This document shows positions 42,167 to 49,571 of a stretch of 64,000 bases of DNA, piece after piece. The stretch spans positions 186,001 to 250,000 of the forward strand of contig JAZRBM010000004.1 in the NCBI GenBank assembly GCA_045635085.1. Reading direction: 5' to 3'. The position numbers were made by a program, and so were the translations under genes. The stretch's first letter is position 1, and the number at the start of each line of letters is the position of its first letter. The DNA comes from Congzhengia sp045635085. Lineage in GTDB: Bacteria > Bacillota > Clostridia > UBA1381 > UBA9506. The notes below the pieces were generated by a model. The model ran no database searches, had not been told where the DNA came from, and worked only from the letters and a program-made list of their open reading frames with translations.

Positions 42167-42192
42167 TATCTTTGGACAGTTGTAAATAGATA
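42167..42192 (+). promoter_or_regulatory. 26-bp operator-like palindrome, copy 3
   Basis: TATCTTTGGAC, AGTT, GTAAATAGATA: same layout as 24070 and 27646. It lies 64 bases before a GGACA-type promoter. Confidence 0.45.
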
Positions 42193-42255
42193 AGATACTG
42201 GTATAAAAAAAGTATAACTTAAGTTTTACTAAATAGATGCATATATAGATTTTCT

Positions 42256-42284
42256 TGGACAGTTATATTTAAATTAAGTGTAAG
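42256..42284 (+). promoter_or_regulatory. Promoter of the GGACA/AAGTATAA type
   Basis: TGGACA (42256-42261), a 17-base spacer ending TTAAG, and TGTAAG (42279-42284). It precedes the 42457-44206 gene run. Confidence 0.5.
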
Positions 42285-42456
42285 AAAAAAGTGAGAGAAA
42301 AATGGTCGTTGATTTGTAGAACTTTTTGTAAAAGCATTGGTGTTTCACTTAAAATAATGTATTTATAGAGTTCTAATAGTTGGTTTATTTAAGTTAGTTT
42401 TGGGTAAATGTGAGAGAAAAATATCTCTTAAATAAAAGTATGAGGAGTTGTTTAAT

Positions 42457-42723
42457 ATGAAGTTATTAGAAATCAAGAACATTGTAGATGGGTATGTTGA
42501 AAATGCTCCAGAGATAATGGAAGATAAGTTTGTTATAGTAATGAAAAACAAGGTCTTTATCTTTGATACAGACGAGGACTTTGATAAAGTATCAAAGCCT
42601 ATGGAAAAAGATAAATCAGTTACAGGGTTAGATATATTGAGAAAATTAGATAAAGACACTTCATTTGACGAAGGCACATATTATGTTGCTTTTGGTGAAG
42701 AAGGTTGTTTAGAAATAGAATGA
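42457..42723 (+). CDS. Unknown 88-aa acidic protein
   Basis: ATG 42457 lies nine bases after AGGAG. The product (MKLLEIKNIVDGYVENAPEI, then DKFVIVMKNKVFIFDTDEDF) has alternating strands and helices and is acidic. It starts a run of four tightly spaced genes, the later three of which encode membrane proteins. No family is recognised. Confidence 0.5.
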   Translation: MKLLEIKNIVDGYVENAPEIMEDKFVIVMKNKVFIFDTDEDFDKVSKPMEKDKSVTGLDILRKLDKDTSFDEGTYYVAFGEEGCLEIE

Positions 42724-42737
42724 AGGAGATGTTTAAT

Positions 42738-42938
42738 ATGAAAAAGATTTTAGGAAATAGATTAACAGTAATTGCATCAGCAATTAGTTTATTGTTAGGT
42801 TTAGTATTAGCAATAGGACTTAAGAATGTTATTGGTTGGTATTTTGTAGGTGGTTTTGGTTTGTGGTATTTAGGTTGTATGATTTTGGATGTTCCTTCTT
42901 ACGTAAGAGAGCAGAAAATAAAGTATAAAATTATGTAA
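42738..42938 (+). CDS. Small membrane protein (66 aa)
   Basis: ATG 42738 follows AAGGAG, 14 bases after the previous stop. The product has two hydrophobic segments (LTVIASAISLLLGLVLAIGL and WYFVGGFGLWYLGCMILDVP), probably two membrane helices with both ends inside. It belongs with the two coiled-coil membrane proteins downstream. Function unknown. Confidence 0.6.
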   Translation: MKKILGNRLTVIASAISLLLGLVLAIGLKNVIGWYFVGGFGLWYLGCMILDVPSYVREQKIKYKIM

Positions 42939-42957
42939 AATTAAGGGGGTTTTAATT

Positions 42958-43443
42958 ATGGAAAATAAAGAAAACAAAGTAATTACAAATGAAGTTGAGA
43001 GAAGTAAAATGTATGTTAATTTAGGTATGCTTGAAGTAACACCAGAGATGCTCGAAAAGACAACTGATGAAAAGATTGCTGAAATGGAAAGACAGAAATA
43101 TCAGTTGAATAAGGAAAAAGAAGCACTTGAAGAAGTTAAAGATACTCAGTTAGACATTGAAGGTATTGAAACTTCAGAGGATAGAATGGCGGCAGCCTTG
43201 ACTATTCTTGAAAAAGAAAGAGAATTACAGGAAATGAGAGAAAAAGAACAAAAGAAAGAAATTAGAAATAAGAAAATTAAGAGAACAGTAAAATTGATTA
43301 TTTTAATAGCAATCACACTTATTCTTTTATTTGCTTGGTTATCAGGTTATAGAATACCTGTTCCTGATGCTTGGGTAGTAAGAGTTCAAGAGATATGGAA
43401 TGCAGCAGTAAAATGGGCACAAGATTATTTCGTGGCAGGTTAA
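42958..43443 (+). CDS. Coiled-coil protein with C-terminal membrane anchor
   Basis: The 161-residue protein starts at ATG 42958 behind AAGGGGG. Residues 25-105 are a long charged coiled coil (EKTTDEKIAEMERQKYQLNK, then LEKERELQEMREKEQKKEIR). One membrane helix follows (LIILIAITLILLFAWLSGYR), then a short outer tail. The next gene has the same plan (EEIQALAAAKAIELREKDKK, membrane helix), so the two are probably related and may form a complex in the membrane. Confidence 0.6.
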   Translation: MENKENKVITNEVERSKMYVNLGMLEVTPEMLEKTTDEKIAEMERQKYQLNKEKEALEEVKDTQLDIEGIETSEDRMAAALTILEKERELQEMREKEQKKEIRNKKIKRTVKLIILIAITLILLFAWLSGYRIPVPDAWVVRVQEIWNAAVKWAQDYFVAG

Positions 43444-43483
43444 GGATATGGTATTAAAATAATTTAGAGAGGATGATTGAGTT

Positions 43484-44206
43484 ATGAGTAATAAAGATAA
43501 GAAAAATATGGAGTTAAAGAATGAATTAAATAAAGATGGTTTGTCAGAGTTTGTTAATAAAAAGGATGTTGCTTTGACACCAGAGGAAATACAGGCTTTA
43601 GCAGCAGCAAAGGCTATTGAATTAAGAGAAAAAGATAAGAAATTGGCTGAAGAAAGAGAAGCTGAAGCAAAAAAAGAAGAAAGAGGCAAGAAAATCAGAA
43701 AGTGGTTAATGCTTGGTATAATGATATTGATTATCTTATTATTGATGGTAAGATGTTCACAATTACCTCTTCCAGAGCAAGTTCAAGAGTTTATTGACAA
43801 AGCATTTGAAGATACAGTAGGACAAGATGAAGTTCCAGAGAAAGAAGAAAAACCTTATGATGCAAGATTTTCAATGCTTACAATTAGTATGAATAAAGTT
43901 CCTGTATTTGAAAATGGTAAAGCAAAAGGTAATTTACAGATTTTGAATGATGAAAAGAATGTTTATAATCAATTTGTTGAAATATACATACTTGATGAAG
44001 ATGGTAATGAGTTTTTAAAACCTGTATATACTTCAGGTTTAATTGGTATAGGTCAAGTGTTGCAAGAAGATACATTGGATGAGAACTTACCTGCTGGTAA
44101 ATACAATGCGGTTGCCTATTTTACTGCTGTTCATCCAGAAACAAATGCTATATCAGGAAAAGCAGGTGCAAAAATTGAAATAACAGTATTAAATACGGTG
44201 CAATAA
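43484..44206 (+). CDS. Coiled-coil membrane protein with outer domain
   Basis: The 240-residue protein starts at ATG 43484. It has a charged helical N-terminal part with LTPEEIQALAAAKAIELREK (compare VTPEMLEKTTDEKIAEMERQ in the gene before), one membrane helix (LMLGIMILIILLLMV) and an outer domain of about 130 residues. That domain is strand-rich (FSMLTISMNKVPVFENGKAK, then EIYILDEDGNEFLKPVYTSG), like an immunoglobulin-type fold. It looks like the larger partner of the preceding membrane protein. No homologous system is recognised. Confidence 0.6.
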   Translation: MSNKDKKNMELKNELNKDGLSEFVNKKDVALTPEEIQALAAAKAIELREKDKKLAEEREAEAKKEERGKKIRKWLMLGIMILIILLLMVRCSQLPLPEQVQEFIDKAFEDTVGQDEVPEKEEKPYDARFSMLTISMNKVPVFENGKAKGNLQILNDEKNVYNQFVEIYILDEDGNEFLKPVYTSGLIGIGQVLQEDTLDENLPAGKYNAVAYFTAVHPETNAISGKAGAKIEITVLNTVQ

Positions 44207-44216
44207 AGAGAAATAT

Positions 44217-44237
44217 GGGTAGGTCTTCCACCTACCC
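44217..44237 (+). terminator. Hairpin between genes
   Basis: GGGTAGGT (44217-44224) pairs with ACCTACCC (44230-44237), followed by ACCTCTCT. Without a U-tract it may only attenuate. Confidence 0.45.
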
Positions 44238-44265
44238 ACCTCTCTAAAAAAGGAGTGAAGAAAAG

Positions 44266-44955
44266 ATGGAAAGTGTATTCAAGAGTTTAAGGAAAATGGC
44301 AATTGAAACTGATAAGACATTAGAAAAATGTCCTTCTGGTACTCAAACAGAAATGGTATATAAAGATAAAAAATATTTGATTGAAAGAATTGAAAAATAC
44401 CTAAAATCGTATGAATGGTTAAAACATAATGAGTATAAAGATAAAATCAAGTTTTACATAGAAAACGGTTATGACTATGATGCATTTTGTGAGCAGTTTG
44501 GTATTAAATATCAGAATGCAAGAAGTACCATTCGTTATGCAGGTAATCAGTTCAAGGAAAAAATAGGAGAAAACACTATTGCATTATTAAAGTTAGACAA
44601 GATACAAGAGGCAAAGGCCTCATTTGAAGTTGCAAGTGGTAATATTAAGGTAAAAGATTATCTATTAAAAGAGTTTGCAGAGTTTATGCCAGATAGAAAG
44701 TTTGGAGTTTACAAGTTAGAAGATTGTAAAGAAGAATTGGAAATCTTAAGGGTTATGAGTAGTATTATGGCTGATTATTATGCTGATATTATGGACAAAA
44801 ACAAGATGGCTTACCTTGTAAATCTTATTGAGGGAAAGTCAAGAAAAGCAGATATGTTAAGACCTTATTTGATAGGGTTAATGAGTTATAAATATACTGC
44901 TGATGAAGTAATTGAAGCTGAAAAGAATATTGATTATGAAAACTTATATTATTAA
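44266..44955 (+). CDS. Unknown helical 229-aa protein, possible DNA-binding
   Basis: ATG 44266 lies behind AAAGGAG. The product is almost wholly helical. Residues about 62-100 (YDYDAFCEQFGIKYQNARST, then IRYAGNQFKEKIG) look like a helix-turn-helix with a recognition helix. The remaining segments resemble a regulatory or dimerisation bundle. It is not a recognised family; a role as a regulator of the membrane-protein genes before it is a guess. Confidence 0.5.
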   Translation: MESVFKSLRKMAIETDKTLEKCPSGTQTEMVYKDKKYLIERIEKYLKSYEWLKHNEYKDKIKFYIENGYDYDAFCEQFGIKYQNARSTIRYAGNQFKEKIGENTIALLKLDKIQEAKASFEVASGNIKVKDYLLKEFAEFMPDRKFGVYKLEDCKEELEILRVMSSIMADYYADIMDKNKMAYLVNLIEGKSRKADMLRPYLIGLMSYKYTADEVIEAEKNIDYENLYY

Positions 44956-44973
44956 GAAAAGAGGTTAAGTGTT

Positions 44974-45243
44974 ATGTCAGATAAGTTTGTAAACGTATGG
45001 AAAAGTGAAGAATTAAAAAAAGAAGTATATGAAAAAGTAAATGAAATAAAGGTTGGTAATGTTGGTGGTTATTTTGTAGCAATAGTTCCTACTCCCTTTG
45101 TAGGTAAAGCGCTTGAAATAGCAGAAGTAAGTGGTGAAAAAAGAATTGTGTTAAAATTAGATTATAAAGGTTGTGTTTTTGCTAATACATACCCTTATGA
45201 TGATAGTATTAAAACAATGTTTATAGTTGCAGTAGAAATATAA
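44974..45243 (+). CDS. Unknown 89-aa protein
   Basis: ATG 44974 follows GAGG, 18 bases after the previous gene. The product (MSDKFVNVWKSEELKKEVYE, then VGGYFVAIVPTPFVGKALEI) has a helix and several strands, without motifs. A strong terminator closes the operon after it. Confidence 0.5.
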   Translation: MSDKFVNVWKSEELKKEVYEKVNEIKVGNVGGYFVAIVPTPFVGKALEIAEVSGEKRIVLKLDYKGCVFANTYPYDDSIKTMFIVAVEI

Positions 45244-45268
45244 AATATTTAAGAATGTATAATAACTT

Positions 45269-45303
45269 GAAGAGGATGGTAGTGAAATACTACCATCCTC
45301 TTC
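45269..45303 (+). terminator. Strong 15-bp hairpin terminator
   Basis: GAAGAGGATGGTAGT (45269-45283) pairs with ACTACCATCCTCTTC (45289-45303), followed by TCTTATGTTTATG. Confidence 0.8.
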
Positions 45304-45370
45304 TCTTATGTTTATGGGTTATAAAAAAGTATAAACTTTTTTTATACTTATGGACAGTTATCCTTATTAT

Positions 45371-45399
45371 TGGACACTTATAATTATTTTAAGTATAAA
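45371..45399 (+). promoter_or_regulatory. Promoter of the GGACA/AAGTATAA type
   Basis: TGGACA (45371-45376), a 17-base spacer ending TTAAG, and TATAAA (45394-45399). It lies 35 bases before the RHH gene. Another TGGACAGTTAT lies 20 bases upstream. Confidence 0.6.
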
Positions 45400-45434
45400 G
45401 ATAAACAAGGAAAATATGAAAGGTGGTGCTTAAA

Positions 45435-45605
45435 ATGGCTAAATCTAAAAAAGAAGTCAATATAATTGCTTTAAAGGTATCATCAGAAAGAAAGAAAATG
45501 ATACAAGATGCAGCAAAAGGACTTGGTTTAACAGTTAGTGGTTTAATGAATGTTGCTGTAAATGAATACATTAAAAGTAATGTAAACATTGAGTTAAGCA
45601 AGTAA
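45435..45605 (+). CDS. Ribbon-helix-helix protein (56 aa)
   Basis: The protein starts at ATG 45435 behind AAAGGTGG. It is almost only an Arc/CopG-type domain: a basic N-terminus, the strand NIIALKVSSERK, then helices KKMIQDAAKGLGLTVSGLMN and VAVNEYIKSN. Such proteins bind palindromic or repeated DNA as dimers. Candidate targets in the window are the phased TTTTATAAAA array 1.2 kb downstream and the 26-bp palindromes. It has its own promoter. Confidence 0.75.
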   Translation: MAKSKKEVNIIALKVSSERKKMIQDAAKGLGLTVSGLMNVAVNEYIKSNVNIELSK

Positions 45606-45693
45606 TTAGTTTGTTATGGTTAAGTGATGAAAAGTAGTTTTTAGTTCGTGAAAAATAGTCTAAATTATGTAATAAAAGCGAGGTTTCATCATT

Positions 45694-46818
45694 ATGAGTA
45701 TTTGGGAAAGTTATTATAATAATGGGTTTGAAAGATATGTAAAAGTAGAAATAAGTAAAGAAGAAATAAATAAGGTAAAATGGTTGGCTGATAGAATTGC
45801 AGCATCCAAAAAGGATGAGTTTGCTTATAAAGAAGATGGTATAGGCATAGCAAAAAGGTATTTTACAGGTTTAGTTGGAGAATATGCAGTAGTTAAGGTG
45901 TTGCATAATTGGGGTTTGAGTAAAAGATATAATTTCTATCAGACAGTTGGTGCATCTTATGATTTCAATATTCCTGACTTAATAGAATATGGTTTTGGTG
46001 TAGGTTGTAAAACTTGTGGATATGGTAGGAATATTAAAGTTAAGGAAAATGAAGTATACCCTGAAATTATTAGTGTTTACTCTGAGGATAGTAAATATAA
46101 GAGTGATAATGTGGATGCAGTTGTATTTATTTGTGGTATAGGTACACCTGAAATCTTAAATGAGTATTCAAGTGCAGATTTAATTACTGAAGATATTATT
46201 CATAATAAGGATGGAAAGGTAACAGCAAAGGTTGGTTTCAATAGATTTGATAAACTTATGGCCTTTACCCCTGATAATATTATGAAGTTCAAAAGCAATT
46301 TAAATGTTAATTGGTATGTTGATATTACAGATAAGAAAAAGGAAACAATGTTCAGTTATACCACTTATGTAGATTACAAAGAGATTGATGGTAAATTACA
46401 GTTGATATTTTACAATTCTGATAAGGATATAAGATTAAACTCTATCGTGGAAGTTGTAGACCCATATAGCGAAGATGGCATTAAAAAATTAGAGAACATA
46501 TTAAATACACACAGATTATATGTAGGTTATAGAATTAGAACAGTTTTTGAGTGGATACAAACATATTGGAAAGATAAGAAATTAGAGATACATTGTATGG
46601 ACTTTTGGGAAATGGTATATGGAGATGAATTACATAAAATGTCATGGTCTATGAAGAATAGAAGCGAGGGGTTATCTAATCTTAATCTCATTAGACATAA
46701 TGCTATTGAGAAAATCAGTCATGATATGAGAAAAGCAAGATGTGATTTTGCTTATATGAACTTATATCTGTTTATATGGGTAATAAGAACACATAAAAGG
46801 GTTTCTTATGTTGCTTAA
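45694..46818 (+). CDS. Unknown 374-aa protein with nuclease-like N-terminal part
   Basis: ATG 45694 has only a weak signal (GCGAGG). The N-terminal third contains YFTGLVGEYAVVKVLHNWGL, then YDFNIPDLIEYGFGVGCKTC: GE, DF and a G-x-K strand in the order found in some PD-(D/E)XK-like proteins. The key E-x-K is not clear, so activity is uncertain. The C-terminal part is helical (IRTVFEWIQTYWKDKKLEIH). Replication, repair or restriction functions are all possible. The phased decamer array begins 21 bases after its stop. Confidence 0.5.
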   Translation: MSIWESYYNNGFERYVKVEISKEEINKVKWLADRIAASKKDEFAYKEDGIGIAKRYFTGLVGEYAVVKVLHNWGLSKRYNFYQTVGASYDFNIPDLIEYGFGVGCKTCGYGRNIKVKENEVYPEIISVYSEDSKYKSDNVDAVVFICGIGTPEILNEYSSADLITEDIIHNKDGKVTAKVGFNRFDKLMAFTPDNIMKFKSNLNVNWYVDITDKKKETMFSYTTYVDYKEIDGKLQLIFYNSDKDIRLNSIVEVVDPYSEDGIKKLENILNTHRLYVGYRIRTVFEWIQTYWKDKKLEIHCMDFWEMVYGDELHKMSWSMKNRSEGLSNLNLIRHNAIEKISHDMRKARCDFAYMNLYLFIWVIRTHKRVSYVA

Positions 46819-46838
46819 TAATTCAATAAATAATAGAG

Positions 46839-47012
46839 TTTTATAAAATAATCAGGAAAAGAGCTAAAACTATATGGTTTTTTATAAAACAAATCATAAA
46901 GTTATAAAACATTCAACTTTTATTATAAAAAATTGAACTCTTTTTATAAAAATTGAATGAGTTTTATAAAATAGAGGGCAGATTTTATAAAAGCAAACGG
47001 TTTTTTATAAAA
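46839..47012. repeat. Phased array of TTTTATAAAA decamers
   Basis: The palindromic decamer TTTTATAAAA occurs exactly at 46839, 46880, 46942, 46962, 46983 and 47003, with degenerate copies at 46900 (GTTATAAAAC) and 46921 (TATTATAAAA). From 46880 on, the spacing is 20, 21, 21, 20, 21 and 20 bp, two turns of B-DNA, while the sequences between the boxes are not conserved. The gap of 41 bp before 46880 equals two periods. This suggests co-operative binding of a protein on one face of the helix. Confidence 0.8.
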
Positions 47013-47185
47013 AAATCAACTTTTTTCAAAGCACTATACTATATTATATTTTTGCTTTATATTATCTGCCTTTTACTAATATTAGATATATATAGTGGTT
47101 AAAAAAATACATAATTTGAATGTAAAATCTTTTAGGTATAAAAGGCATAAGAAAAGGGTTTCATTTCTGAAACCCTATAAAATAA

Positions 47186-47719
47186 TTAATTAACAGATTG
47201 GAAGTAAACAATCCAAACATTTTGCCAATTATTTAAACACGTATAACAGGTAATACCACCCTTGTTTGAATTATACATTATAGAATTGTAATTCTTATCT
47301 GTAAGTTCATTACCTGTATTATGACCTATGAAGGATGCAGTACAAATATACTCCTTTAACCTATAACCCTCATTAAAATATGCTCTTGTTCCAACAGAGC
47401 AATCACATATTTTTGAAAATCCTTGATTAGTATGGTCTGCTATAACAATCATATCACCTTGACCAAACATTGCAGCACTATCTTGATTATCTACTACTTT
47501 CTGGTCTCGTGAATTAAAGCAAGCGACATTTATATTAGTGTCTGGTATTGAAAATCTACCTAACATTAAGTCTCTTTTATTTAATTCGTTTACTAATTCT
47601 ATATCATAAAATTGTTGATATTCAGTAGTTGGTAGTTCTTTGATAGATTGCTTTTCAACTATGTTTGAAGGGTTAATTGATAATGTAAGTGCAATACCTA
47701 AAATAATTATTTTAAACAT
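47186..47719 (-). CDS. Secreted sortase-like protein
   Basis: The 177-residue protein starts at ATG 47719, eight bases after AAAGGAG. A signal peptide or anchor (FKIIILGIALTLSINPSNIV) precedes a domain with IPDTNINVACFN, MIVIADHTNQGF (H96) and GGITCYTCLNNW (C161), the order of catalytic His and Cys in sortases. The arginine usually found after the cysteine strand is not evident. It resembles sortase-fold proteins found near secreted genes of Clostridia. It could act on the surface proteins encoded at 24-35 kb, although none shows an LPXTG signal. Confidence 0.65.
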   Translation of the reverse strand: MFKIIILGIALTLSINPSNIVEKQSIKELPTTEYQQFYDIELVNELNKRDLMLGRFSIPDTNINVACFNSRDQKVVDNQDSAAMFGQGDMIVIADHTNQGFSKICDCSVGTRAYFNEGYRLKEYICTASFIGHNTGNELTDKNYNSIMYNSNKGGITCYTCLNNWQNVWIVYFQSVN

Positions 47720-47746
47720 ACTATTCACTCCTTTCTATAAATAGAG

Positions 47747-47770
47747 AAAGGACATTAATGAATGTCCTTT
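47747..47770 (-). terminator. Hairpin overlapping the stop codon
   Basis: AAAGGACATT (47747-47756) and AATGTCCTTT (47761-47770) form a 10-bp stem around the stop codon of the 47755-48258 gene, 36 bases before the sortase-like gene. It may attenuate read-through. Confidence 0.55.
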
Positions 47771-48258
47771 TCGTCTAACTGTTTCCACACTTCATTCATA
47801 ACATAGTTATGAATAACTTCATCAACAGCATCGATAATTCCGTTTATTTTTTCTGATTTCTCTATACTGTCTTTATTAACTAAAGAAACAAGGTGCCATT
47901 TAAGATTTCTTAAATGTGCTATATGAAAAGCATCGAGTAAAACAGAACCAAATAAATTATCTTTTGATACTTCTATACCATCCTGGAAACCCTGTTCATA
48001 ACAAGGACAAGTATCACCATCAAAATGCTCATCTTCTTCACACTCATACTCATTATGGCCTAATTCAGAATGACCACAATCATAATCAGTATCAATACCC
48101 TCAAATACCTCTGCCTTCTGTAAATCATAGCAGTTTTTAAAACCTTTACAAAAAGCTTCATACTCTTCATCTGTTTCTCCTAATAATCTTTCAATGTTGA
48201 AAGGAAAAATAGGATTGTTAGCCTTTGTAATTCTTCTTGAAATATCAAAGTTAAACAT
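47755..48258 (-). CDS. Unknown acidic Cys/His-containing protein
   Basis: The 167-residue protein starts at ATG 48258 behind GGAGG. Residues about 55-90 hold DYDCGHSELGHNEYECEEDE, then HFDGDTCPCYEQGFQDGIEV, a Cys/His-rich acidic patch that could bind metal. The rest is helical. It is upstream of the sortase-like gene in the same direction. No family recognised. Confidence 0.5.
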   Translation of the reverse strand: MFNFDISRRITKANNPIFPFNIERLLGETDEEYEAFCKGFKNCYDLQKAEVFEGIDTDYDCGHSELGHNEYECEEDEHFDGDTCPCYEQGFQDGIEVSKDNLFGSVLLDAFHIAHLRNLKWHLVSLVNKDSIEKSEKINGIIDAVDEVIHNYVMNEVWKQLDEKDIH

Positions 48259-48636
48259 AATTAAAACCTCCAATTTTTTTTATTTAGGAACTGTTATTCA
48301 GTTCTCCTTACAAAACAAAGTAGATTATTCTGTAGTAAGTGAACTGTATATGTCCAAAAGGGTTTTTAAATTGTTAGAGGTCTAAAATAGATTAGCAAGT
48401 TATAAATACATTGAAATTAAAATGTCTATAAGATTTGCAATTATGAAGTCCTGCATATTTTACATAATTTAGGTGTATTTTCAATCAGTTTTACATAATT
48501 GATGTGTGAGAAAAAAGTGAGACAAAACCTCACATAATTTTGTCAAACACTAATTTTTATTAATTTTAAGGGTTAAAAACCATAGTTTTAATATTCAGCT
48601 ATAATAAAGAATATATAAATGTGAGAGAAAGTTTTC
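48259..48636. other. AT-rich intergenic stretch with TTTTACATAATTT boxes
   Basis: No gene is seen. The motif TTTTACATAATTT or near forms occur here (about 48459, 48488, 48531) and further at 48750, 49152 and 49477. Each tends to follow a short AAGTC or AGTCTA-containing stretch, giving loosely repeated 40-base units. Confidence 0.4.
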
Positions 48637-48666
48637 TTGACTTTAGGCGGCAAGTTACGGTAACAT
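48637..48666 (+). promoter_or_regulatory. Promoter of the ACGG-TAT type
   Basis: TTGACT (48637-48642), an 18-base spacer and TAACAT (48661-48666). ACTT and AAGT form a dyad across the spacer. The leader to the next gene is about 150 bases. Confidence 0.6.
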
Positions 48667-48822
48667 CAAGCTGCTTTAATTTATGTGATTAATATTTTAG
48701 TGTGATTTCAAGTCGTATAAGATTTGAAATTATATAGTCTAAATATTTTTACATAATTTGATAGTAATTTGAATTATGAAGGGTTGTGGAAGAAAAGAAT
48801 AGATTATAAGGAGTTGTTTTAT

Positions 48823-49119
48823 ATGAATAACAATTTATTTAAGATTAGAATAGGAAAAGAAACAAGAGAAGTAATATGTTCTTCAGAAAAGGAATTGGCA
48901 GATGCTTTTGCAGATTTATTTAGTTATATGATGACTAATAACATTAAAATCAATTCCTTAAGTGAAATGGAAGAAGGTCTAAATTGCTCTTGTGAAGTAG
49001 AAAAAGATGGTCATAAGGAGTTAGCAACATTTTATATGGACTATGAACTTGGTAATGTTGTCCTTTTTGGTGAGGGTTGTGAAATTGAAGATTGCCCTTT
49101 TTCTTTTGATAACAATTAA
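48823..49119 (+). CDS. Unknown 98-aa acidic protein
   Basis: ATG 48823 lies behind AAGGAG. The product (MNNNLFKIRIGKETREVICS, then ADLFSYMMTNNIKINSLSEM) resembles the product of 49175-49438 in plan: a strand pair, a helix with a (L/M)xxxxI/V-K-S/N-SLSE segment, then two strands. They are probably distant paralogs. Function unknown. Confidence 0.5.
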   Translation: MNNNLFKIRIGKETREVICSSEKELADAFADLFSYMMTNNIKINSLSEMEEGLNCSCEVEKDGHKELATFYMDYELGNVVLFGEGCEIEDCPFSFDNN

Positions 49120-49174
49120 AAAGGAATTGTGTGATTATATAATCTCAATTATTTTACATAATATGAGGTAGTTT

Positions 49175-49438
49175 ATGGAAGAAAAGAATTATTTTATTGA
49201 AAGCAGGGATTTTATGGTTATAAAAATTGATAGTGGCAAAGGGTTTAATTTATATTGTGAAGATGTAAAAGACTTATTTGATAAAGTGAGGCATTTAATA
49301 AAAGAACTTAGTATGTTGGGTGTTAAAAGTTTATCAGAAACATTTGTTGTGGAAATAGAAAAGGATGATAAAAAGCATTCTATAAATTGTAATTATCATA
49401 CTATGACTGTTAATGATTTTAAGGAAATATTTGAATAA
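49175..49438 (+). CDS. Unknown 87-aa protein
   Basis: ATG 49175 follows GAGG. The product has FMVIKIDSGKGFNLYCEDVK, then IKELSMLGVKSLSETFVVEI; the segment LGVKSLSETF corresponds to NNIKINSLSEME in the gene before. A TTTTACATAATAT box lies in the gap before it. Function unknown. Confidence 0.5.
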   Translation: MEEKNYFIESRDFMVIKIDSGKGFNLYCEDVKDLFDKVRHLIKELSMLGVKSLSETFVVEIEKDDKKHSINCNYHTMTVNDFKEIFE

Positions 49439-49571
49439 CAATGTAATAGAGTGCTTTAAGTTATAAAGTCTATATAATTTTGCATAATTTAATGGTTAGT
49501 TATTGATGAGTAGAAGTTCAGAACTTGTTTCTGGGCATTCTGCTCATTTTTGTTTAATACCTGAAAAAAAC
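49439..49571. other. Gene-free stretch
   Basis: No gene is seen. TTTTGCATAATTT lies at about 49477, and CAGAA...TTCTG (about 49509-49542) gives a short dyad before the next promoter. Confidence 0.3.

Noticed and set aside
46839..47012. CRISPR array
   Set aside because: The repeat unit is only 10 bp and the spacers about 10-11 bp; no cas gene is present. The regular spacing is better explained by protein binding.
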